NCBI GenBank assembly: GCA_023246055.1
Contig: JAHFJD010000006.1
Location: forward strand, 1-36,898
Origin: Candidatus Doudnabacteria bacterium
GTDB taxonomy: Bacteria > Patescibacteriota > Doudnabacteria > UBA920 > 2-01-FULL-46-14
Reading direction: 5' to 3'
DNA: 36,898 bases
Shown: positions 26,207-33,224 of the stretch, one piece after another
Layout: each line of letters opens with the position of its first letter
Position numbering within the stretch: the first letter of the stretch is position 1
Translations under genes and position numbers: made by a program
Notes under the pieces: model-generated
Told to the model about the DNA's origin: nothing
The model's input: the letters and a program-made list of their open reading frames with translations, nothing else
Databases searched by the model: none

Positions 26207-27421
26207 TCAACCGCGTTTCGCCAGACACTGCTCCTCGAACGGATTAGGCAACTCATTGCACAGCTTTACAAAATCAGCCGAGGACACCGAAATATTGTAC
26301 TCGGCAAACTCCACGATGATGCCATAGCATTCTTTTTGCTCTTCGGTGTTCTTAACCAAACTGCAGAAAACCGGAGCCCGATCCATTAACCTCCTTCCCC
26401 CATGGATGATGGCGTTGGCCATATGACCAAAACAAGAACCGCTCCTTGATCCCGTCAACGCCGAGCAATAAGCTGACAGTTTTTCGGGGTCATAGTTCGT
26501 CCCCTGGGCGTAAGCGTAAAACAACATACGGTAGCAGTGCTCGCGCTCTGCCTCATCGGCTTTCGAGCAATATTCCACCGTACCGTCAGCCGTATTGACC
26601 TCTCCGCGGAACAGTGGAAACCCTTCGTCCCAGCAAGCGTTCCGCCAGGTTTGCTTTTCAAAACTCTGACAATAGGCAAACAGCTCATCTTTGCTCTTCG
26701 GCCCGATGCCCTCGATCAGCGCAAAGTCCTCCGGCTCGAGGGGCTGGAAAAGCTGCATAAAAGCCCCTTCATGACATAAGCTTGTTTGATCACCTCCCCC
26801 GCTCGTATATGCAACCTCGTCGCAAATCTTCATGGCCTTAGGAATATCCGCTCCAGTTATATACATGATCACATGTCCCACGCCGTGGAAACATTCGGCT
26901 TGTTCAAGACCCGTCAACTGCCACTGGGGAGTAGGATCACAAACGCCTTTAAGCTCATGCCGGGCGATGTCCTGCTGTTCGGGAGTCAAAACTTCGCCCC
27001 GGAATCGCTCTTGCGCGGCCCCATGTAAACAGCCGTTGGAGCAGATTCCTGTGGGACAGCGCTTAATGATTTCTGTCCACTTGCCAGTCCCTTTGTCGAA
27101 CTCCCGAGCAGAAAGTTTATGTCCCAAAACATGACAATAATTGTAGGATGGATCATTGTCCTGGATGATAGTCGCGGCCAGAAAAGCGTCTTCCATGGAA
27201 ATTTTATCCATCAGTTTGGGAATTTCTTCATCATAGCAGGAAGGATGATGCGGCGTACCGGCACATTTCGCCAAAACCTCTCTGGCCAGCGACCGCAAGT
27301 CCGGCGCGGTTGGGGTTTGTTTTGGCCCCCAAAAAACCACAGCAACGGCAATGGCCACAAGCAGAATCGCGCGAGGCAGCCAAGATTGCCAAGATTGATT
27401 TGCAAACAATTTAAAAATCAT
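26207..27421 (-). CDS. Exported Cys/His-rich protein, type A (P6)
   Basis: 404 aa; 'YCHVLGHKLSARE...RCPTGICSNGCLHGAAQERF...ECFHGVGHVIMYITGADI...CHEGAFM'. Confidence 0.8.
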   Translation of the reverse strand: MIFKLFANQSWQSWLPRAILLVAIAVAVVFWGPKQTPTAPDLRSLAREVLAKCAGTPHHPSCYDEEIPKLMDKISMEDAFLAATIIQDNDPSYNYCHVLGHKLSAREFDKGTGKWTEIIKRCPTGICSNGCLHGAAQERFRGEVLTPEQQDIARHELKGVCDPTPQWQLTGLEQAECFHGVGHVIMYITGADIPKAMKICDEVAYTSGGGDQTSLCHEGAFMQLFQPLEPEDFALIEGIGPKSKDELFAYCQSFEKQTWRNACWDEGFPLFRGEVNTADGTVEYCSKADEAEREHCYRMLFYAYAQGTNYDPEKLSAYCSALTGSRSGSCFGHMANAIIHGGRRLMDRAPVFCSLVKNTEEQKECYGIIVEFAEYNISVSSADFVKLCNELPNPFEEQCLAKRG

Positions 27422-28383
27422 AAATTCTCGGCAAGGTTACCTTCTTTTTCGCACCGGGTACGATTTTGTAGATCCAAATCCTCACACATTAATTTTGCCA
27501 CGTCCTTAAAGCCCGCGTCAAGCCACCCCCAATAAGCTCCGACCCGGCAAAGAAACTGGGAGTCCGGGTCGTCAATTTCCCGGCAGGCCGCCAAAACTTT
27601 CTGCGCTTCAAAATCGTTGGCCGAAACCGCGCTGGTCCCAAGACCCGTCAAACAGATGTTCGCAAGTGCCGGCTCATCTAGCCTCCGGCACAGCCCTGCC
27701 GCTTCGGTATAGCTCATGACCGTGCTTTTATCCCACCACTCGGCTTGGGCAAACATGCAAGCCACACGGAATCTCTCCGGGATGGACAAACACGGGGCAA
27801 AAGGTTCAGCGGGATCAAAGTTTCGCGTCCCTTGCTGGCTTTCGTTTTCGCCCAGCAGAGTGGGAAAGTTGTGTTCCATAAACACCCCGCTTTGGCAACC
27901 AAACAGCGGTTTGTCCCAGTGCATTGTTCCGCATATTTCCAAAGCTTCTGTTATAGAATGATTGAGAAAATCCGCAATTCCATGGCCGACTCCGTGCTGG
28001 CAACCCTGACCGCCAAATCCGAATTTCCGGATGCAGGTTCCATCCAAATCGCGGACTATAGAAAGACCGTGGTCGGCAATGGCGCCCAGGAAAAACTGAT
28101 GATAACACCCAAACCCGAAACTGCTATCGCAAACCGTAACTCCGTCTATACCCACAGTCTGATAAAGCGCCTGGCCGAACTCATGAGCCGCCGTATGCTG
28201 CTCCCCAAATGGCAGGGTCGCATTCCGGTCCTTAAAAATTTGATATGCTGTCTCGGCTCCCTTTTCCGCGATCAGCCGTTTCCAATCGTCCGGCGGCGCC
28301 TCCTGCCGGTCCCGTAAAGGAATTGCCCCTGCCAGAAAGGCTAAACCGACAAGGACCATAACGCCGTAAAAATATCTTCTCAT
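27418..28383 (-). CDS. Exported Cys/His-rich protein, type B (P7)
   Basis: 321 aa; 14 Cys counted; 'QHTAAHEFGQALY...CDSSFGFGCYHQFF...GCQHGVGHGIADF...CQSGVFMEHN'. Confidence 0.8.
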   Translation of the reverse strand: MRRYFYGVMVLVGLAFLAGAIPLRDRQEAPPDDWKRLIAEKGAETAYQIFKDRNATLPFGEQHTAAHEFGQALYQTVGIDGVTVCDSSFGFGCYHQFFLGAIADHGLSIVRDLDGTCIRKFGFGGQGCQHGVGHGIADFLNHSITEALEICGTMHWDKPLFGCQSGVFMEHNFPTLLGENESQQGTRNFDPAEPFAPCLSIPERFRVACMFAQAEWWDKSTVMSYTEAAGLCRRLDEPALANICLTGLGTSAVSANDFEAQKVLAACREIDDPDSQFLCRVGAYWGWLDAGFKDVAKLMCEDLDLQNRTRCEKEGNLAENL

Positions 28384-28403
28384 TTAACGCCGTGTTATTC
28401 ATA

Positions 28404-29621
28404 TTAATTGATTTGCAAATTACTGCGACATTTTTCTTGGTAACTAGCCGGGATTTCGCCGCAAAAATTTTTCCGATAGGATGGATCAGAAATATAAAAA
28501 CCAACGGCCCCGATGAGGTTTTCCAGACAAGCAGAGCGGTCAGCTTCATTCGGAACCGAAGTACAGAATCTAATAGCCACGCTCCGATCGTTTTCCCCCC
28601 CCCAAAAAAGTGAATTTACCGCGGAGAGGATGCAGGCTTTTGCGTCGTCCCCGTCTGCCGCGAGGGAGCACCAATCAGAGACCGTTGTCAATTGCTTGTC
28701 CGTTATCCGGGTAAATGATTCTTTTCGGATATCCCGGCCACGGACGAGCACCACGAACTCCTTGCCAAACCCGCCAGCGCACAGATTACGGCCGACTTTG
28801 TCAGAAGCAGACATCTGGGCGCAGAATTTAAAGGCTTTGCGAAAATCTTCAGGGCCGGGATTGCCCAAATCAGCACCTGCGGCCTCCAAGAGATAAGGTG
28901 TAATATAGGCGAGGCAGAAAGGACGGGCGGTAGCGCTGATAAAACTCCGTTGACAAAGAGAAGCCGGCTCGCTAGGGTCCAGATACTTTTTACGTTGCTC
29001 GGTCCAGAGCTGGCGATCGTGAAAACCACCGCCGGTAATTTCCATAACCATACCCCCCACGCATTCACCCGTTTCCCGGGATCCGGTTTTTTCGCACAGT
29101 TGCACGGCCTTTTCCATATCGTAACCAACGGAAGCCAAAATTCCATGCCCCAGACCATGAAAACACATCATATAAGCACCACTGCCGCCAGGAGCTTTAT
29201 GGCAAGCCTCGGCGATTTCCGGCAGGGCTTGTTCGCCCTTGTCTAAAAACAATCCGATGACTATGGAATGGGAACAGGCGTTGCGAAAATCATCGGTACA
29301 GGCCGTGATCCCCCCCAATCCTTCCTGCTCATACAGCTTATCTCCCAGCGCATGGCCCAAAAGGTGCATGTCCAGATTGCCGGGGATTTCCGAGTGTATC
29401 ATTACTGCAAATGCGTATCTTGCCCCCTTCTTATCAGCCAGGTCCTTAAAATATTTCTCCACCACCTCCAACTTTCCGGGCAGGCTTTTAATCTCTGCCA
29501 ATTCCGGATAACTGCCTGATTGGTTAGCTTTCGGAAAATGGTCCCGCAGATATACTCCTGCCAAAACCAAATTCAGAAGTATAAAAAATCCCAGCAAACT
29601 CGATAATTTATTTTTGTCCAT
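28404..29621 (-). CDS. Exported Cys/His-rich protein (P8, divergent)
   Basis: 405 aa; 'MHLLGHALGDKLY...CTDDFRNACSHSIV...MCFHGLGHGILASVGYD...CVGGMVMEITGG', terminal 'FCGEIPASYQEKCR'. Confidence 0.8.
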   Translation of the reverse strand: MDKNKLSSLLGFFILLNLVLAGVYLRDHFPKANQSGSYPELAEIKSLPGKLEVVEKYFKDLADKKGARYAFAVMIHSEIPGNLDMHLLGHALGDKLYEQEGLGGITACTDDFRNACSHSIVIGLFLDKGEQALPEIAEACHKAPGGSGAYMMCFHGLGHGILASVGYDMEKAVQLCEKTGSRETGECVGGMVMEITGGGFHDRQLWTEQRKKYLDPSEPASLCQRSFISATARPFCLAYITPYLLEAAGADLGNPGPEDFRKAFKFCAQMSASDKVGRNLCAGGFGKEFVVLVRGRDIRKESFTRITDKQLTTVSDWCSLAADGDDAKACILSAVNSLFWGGENDRSVAIRFCTSVPNEADRSACLENLIGAVGFYISDPSYRKNFCGEIPASYQEKCRSNLQIN

Positions 29622-29622
29622 G

Positions 29623-30096
29623 CTAATCAGTTACCAGAAAAAAACCGACTGTGCCAGTGGAATTGTCGCAGCCGAAACCATACAAACCGGGTCCATGGGC
29701 GAACTCTGGAGTAACTACTGTGTCGCCCGCCGCCTTGATCTCGTATGTAGTGGTCAAATCAAGACCGATGACATGAGGTCCGCCATCAGGATTTTTCACC
29801 GTAAGCGAAGAACCGCGTTTGATCCGGACCGCGATCGGCGAGGGGCGGCAACTGCCGATCTCTAAAACCGAGATATCTTGGGCCAGTTTGACCACCGCCT
29901 CAAAATGACGGCGTTTTTCCTCTTCCGAAGCGTCTGGACCGGGTGTCATAAAAATGTTCTCCGCTGAGAACTTCTGTTGGTTTTGGCTGCCGCTGTCAGA
30001 CGGACGATACTGTTTATACACCAAACCTCCCAAAACTATTGCCACAACCACCAGTATGCCTAGAACAATTTTATAAACCGTAGGAATGCCGTCCAT
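29623..30096 (-). CDS. Membrane-anchored cupredoxin-like protein
   Basis: 157 aa; N-terminal TM; 'SCRPSPIAVRIKRGSSLTVKNPDGGPHVIG...FAHGPGLYGFGCDNSTGTVGFFLV'. Confidence 0.65.
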   Translation of the reverse strand: MDGIPTVYKIVLGILVVVAIVLGGLVYKQYRPSDSGSQNQQKFSAENIFMTPGPDASEEEKRRHFEAVVKLAQDISVLEIGSCRPSPIAVRIKRGSSLTVKNPDGGPHVIGLDLTTTYEIKAAGDTVVTPEFAHGPGLYGFGCDNSTGTVGFFLVTD

Positions 30097-30287
30097 TATT
30101 AGTTTTAACTATTGGAAAATTCCACTTGAAGATTTTATCACATTATCACAGTCATAGCCTTAAAGGCCGTGCCCGTTTGAAACATCAGATGATTAATCTA
30201 TACCGAAATAGCAAATTCATAATTAAGAGCCTACTTTATAACTTGCTTTTTAGATAAAATGTTCAGAATGTTGAGCGAAAGCTTTGA

Positions 30288-30462
30288 AAAACACGGAAGA
30301 GGTCGTCCGAAAACTGTCATTCCCGTGAAGCTTGCCCTCGACCACGATCGGGGGACGGGAATCCAGTTCATTATAAAAGCCTTGATAATCTGATAATTTC
30401 TGGATTCCGGCCGGCGCGGGGGTGACGGAAAATAGGGTTTTCGGACGGTCTCTGAGTGTTTT
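30288..30462. repeat. MITE-like inverted-repeat-bounded intergenic element (~175 bp)
   Basis: Ends GAGGTCGTCCGAAAAC (30299-30314) and GTTTTCGGACGGTCTC (30437-30452) are inverted at 14/16; flanks AAAACAC/GTGTTTT extend the arms. Confidence 0.7.
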
Positions 30463-30526
30463 GAAAAGTTTGCAGCCAAGATTCTGACATTTCAGCCAAC
30501 TTTGAAGTTATGAAACAGGCTCTAAG

Positions 30527-31036
30527 CTATTCTACAACTTGAAATATACCTACAGAAGAATTTTCATCGCAGGCAAACCCATAAACCCCGACACCATGCA
30601 CAAAGCTGGGTTTGATTGATTTCTCAGCATTCGCTTCTATCTCCAAAATTGTATCTTCACCGCTCTTCAGGACGTGTGCTTTGGCATCCATATTTTTGAC
30701 CATGAGATTCTGACCGAGTTTAACTTTCGCTATTGCAGGTGTGCCCCGGCAATTCGAGATACTCATACTCTGCGTATCAATAGCGATTTCCATAACGTTT
30801 TTGGCAAACTCTTTGGCCTTTTGACCAGTAACATCTGTTCCCAGATCGGTTGTCAGCAGTTTCTGCACTTGGGCTGAATTCTCTTCCGAAGAGACCTTTT
30901 TATCAGTAGTGCCTTGGTTTACATTTACAGTCGACGAATTTGGAGAATCTTTTTTATTTCTTCCAACTAATAAAAACCCGACAAATCCCGCGGCGATAAT
31001 TAATGCTATAATGGCGGCTTTACTTTGGTCTGACAT
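30527..31036 (-). CDS. Membrane-anchored cupredoxin-like protein, paralogue of 29623..30096
   Basis: 169 aa; 'NCRGTPAIAKVKLGQNLMVKNMDAKAHVLKSG...FVHGVGVYGFACDENSSVGIFQVV'. Confidence 0.65.
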   Translation of the reverse strand: MSDQSKAAIIALIIAAGFVGFLLVGRNKKDSPNSSTVNVNQGTTDKKVSSEENSAQVQKLLTTDLGTDVTGQKAKEFAKNVMEIAIDTQSMSISNCRGTPAIAKVKLGQNLMVKNMDAKAHVLKSGEDTILEIEANAEKSIKPSFVHGVGVYGFACDENSSVGIFQVVE

Positions 31037-31103
31037 TTTATTTCGTTATTATTAGTTGATTAAGACTAATTTGAGAATAAACCCCAATAAAATAGTTGTC
31101 AAG

Positions 31104-31481
31104 TCAATCCTCGACAACCACACTACCTCGCAGATTTGGCATAAGGTGATCGTGAAACTTCCAGGTGCCGGTTTTATCGAATACAAAACTCCATTCCGCC
31201 CCCGGCGCGACAGGCTGGCGCGGATCAAACTCGGGATATAGGCCATGAGTCGGATGCAGATTGGAAGCGGGCCAGCGAGGCTTGGTATCAAGATTTTTGA
31301 AAATCGCCTTTGTCCCTCGCTTGATGACAATGTTGTCAGGTTCAAAAGTTCCGGGTTTCATGGTGATTACGAAGACACCCTTAACCTTGGTTCCATTGTT
31401 ATTACCTGATAAATAATACCCACCGGCCACAATTGCAGCCACGGCAGCAAGGCCAACTAGAATTTTTAGATTCCGTGACAT
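31104..31481 (-). CDS. Membrane-anchored His-rich cupredoxin
   Basis: 125 aa; 'RWPASNLHPTHGLYPEFDPRQPVAPGAEWSFVFDKTGTWKFHDHLMPNLRGSVVV', closely matching the N-terminal domain of P1. Confidence 0.85.
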   Translation of the reverse strand: MSRNLKILVGLAAVAAIVAGGYYLSGNNNGTKVKGVFVITMKPGTFEPDNIVIKRGTKAIFKNLDTKPRWPASNLHPTHGLYPEFDPRQPVAPGAEWSFVFDKTGTWKFHDHLMPNLRGSVVVED

Positions 31482-31482
31482 C

Positions 31483-32229
31483 TCATTTTGTCTTTAGGGC
31501 TTCGTCGATGATTTTCTGAAAATTCGAAAATGGCTGGGAGCCGCGGACCATGGTCCCGTTCACGAAGAACATCGGAGTGCCAGCGACATCGGCCGCTTGC
31601 CCATCTGCTACATCCTTGGCCACTTCGTCTTTAAACTTTTGCGAATCCAAACAGGCAGTAAATTGCGAGGTATTGAGTCCAATTTCGTTCCCCCATTTTT
31701 TGATATCACTTACCTCATACTGGACGGTGGACTCCCCATCTTTATCCTGTTCGGAAAAAAGCTTGTCATGCCAATCCCAAAATTTACCCTGGTCGTCCGC
31801 GCATTCTCCAGCTTCGGCGGAAATCTCGGCCGCCGGGTGCATGGGCAATGGAAAATCCCGATACACGAGCTTCACCTGGCCGCTGTCAATATAATTCTTT
31901 TTTATTTCCGGCAAAGTCTCGCGCCAAAATTTGCGGCAGAACGGACACTGGAAATCCGAAAATTCAATGATGGTTACCGGCGCTTTCGCTTCACCCAAAA
32001 CAGGGTCGTCATCCGCTGAAACAGCGGTATTTTTGACTCTGGTCTCCCCTCCTACTTGCGGAGGGGGCGTAACGGAGGCGACATTCCGATTCGGCATGCC
32101 GAAGGAAATATAAATTGATACGGCAATAATCACCAACCCAGAAAAAATCGCTTGAGGGATGCCGAATTTAGGAGTTAGGGATTGGGGGGTGGATGATGGA
32201 AGAGGTGGAAGATTGGATTGGTCGTCCAT
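31483..32229 (-). CDS. DsbA/BdbD-like thiol:disulfide oxidoreductase, TM-anchored
   Basis: 248 aa; 'VTIIEFSDFQCPFCRKFWRETLPEIKKNY...GTPMFFVNG' CPFC active site. Confidence 0.9.
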   Translation of the reverse strand: MDDQSNLPPLPSSTPQSLTPKFGIPQAIFSGLVIIAVSIYISFGMPNRNVASVTPPPQVGGETRVKNTAVSADDDPVLGEAKAPVTIIEFSDFQCPFCRKFWRETLPEIKKNYIDSGQVKLVYRDFPLPMHPAAEISAEAGECADDQGKFWDWHDKLFSEQDKDGESTVQYEVSDIKKWGNEIGLNTSQFTACLDSQKFKDEVAKDVADGQAADVAGTPMFFVNGTMVRGSQPFSNFQKIIDEALKTK

Positions 32230-32352
32230 GATTATTTAATATTACATGAATCTTTGGCCACGGGTCAAATTGTGGTAAAATACACCCACAACCTCTCCCT
32301 TTGCAAAGACTGGGGAATGAGAGGGGGCCCACAATTAACGAAAGAACACTAC

Positions 32353-32886
32353 ATGAATTCTCTATTCTCTATTCTCTATTCGATATTCTCTCGTCGCTTA
32401 CTGCTTACTGCTTACTGCTTACCCCTAGATACCGCCTATGCTCATTGCGACTACCCTTGCGGGATTTATGACCCGCACGCGGCTCAAATCGGAGCGCTCA
32501 CAGTGATTCGCATGATGGATCTCATGGCTGAACTCGAAAAAGAACATCACGATCATGATATAGAATTTCGCAACTCTATGATCAGGGCTGTGAACATCAA
32601 AGAAGAGCATGCGGAGCTTGTGAAGCGCGAGATTCGCGTCATTTGGGGCGACTATTTCAAACCGGAGCTTGCCCAAAAATACCCGGAATTGTCAAAGTTG
32701 GTTTATGAGATCATGTCACTGGCATCCAAAACCAAACAAACCGTAGAGCGCGCTACGGCCCAAAAACTCCTCGAGAGAATTAACCGGTTCGCGGAAATTT
32801 TTTGGGAAACCAAAGGGAAACAAACCAAGCGTGTAAAAGCTCCGTATAAACCGGAAGCAGAAATCATCGTACCTGTTCTCGAGTAA
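32353..32886 (+). CDS. sodN: Nickel superoxide dismutase precursor
   Basis: Start refined to ATG 32353; leader ...PLDTAYA then 'HCDYPCGIYDPHAAQIGALTV', 'KEEHAELVKREIRVIWGDYFKPELAQKYPELSKLVYEIM', 'IFWETKGK'. Ni-hook HCxxPCGxY present. Confidence 0.95.
   Translation: MNSLFSILYSIFSRRLLLTAYCLPLDTAYAHCDYPCGIYDPHAAQIGALTVIRMMDLMAELEKEHHDHDIEFRNSMIRAVNIKEEHAELVKREIRVIWGDYFKPELAQKYPELSKLVYEIMSLASKTKQTVERATAQKLLERINRFAEIFWETKGKQTKRVKAPYKPEAEIIVPVLE
32357..32423 (+). repeat. Two heptanucleotide tandem repeats in the Ni-SOD leader: (ATTCTCT)5 and (GCTTACT)4
   Basis: Direct reading: 32357-32391 (one divergent unit, attcgat) and 32396-32423. Confidence 0.95.
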
Positions 32887-32891
32887 ATTTC

Positions 32892-33224
32892 ATGACGTGG
32901 CCAATCAAGATAGTTAAAATCAGTGGGCACAGCATGCAACCAGCACTGCGGCACGGCCAGGTTGTATTAGTCAATCGATGGGTCTATTTATTCAGCAAAC
33001 CTCAAATCGGAGATATAACTTTATTCCGCAATCCAAAAAACACGAAACAACTCTTCTGTAAACGGATTGCCGCGATCAATCGGGAGAAAAAAGAAGTCTA
33101 CATGGTCGGCGATAATGCGCAAGATAGCCTCGATTCCCGCCAGCTGGGGACAATCAAGCTTCAACAAATAGTAGGTCGGGTTGCCTCGCTGTCGGCACCC
33201 TTGCCTAATAACTTATGTATATAG
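32892..33224 (+). CDS. sodX: S26-type signal peptidase-like protein, nickel-type SOD maturation protease
   Basis: 110 aa; 'ISGHSMQPALRHGQVVLVNRW' catalytic Ser, 'FCKRIAAI' Lys, 'VGDNAQDSLDSRQLG' box; immediately downstream of sodN. Confidence 0.9.
   Translation: MTWPIKIVKISGHSMQPALRHGQVVLVNRWVYLFSKPQIGDITLFRNPKNTKQLFCKRIAAINREKKEVYMVGDNAQDSLDSRQLGTIKLQQIVGRVASLSAPLPNNLCI

Noticed and set aside
30231-30479. 82-aa minus-strand ORF
   Set aside because: Lies entirely over an inverted-repeat intergenic element; composition is typical of translated repeat DNA.
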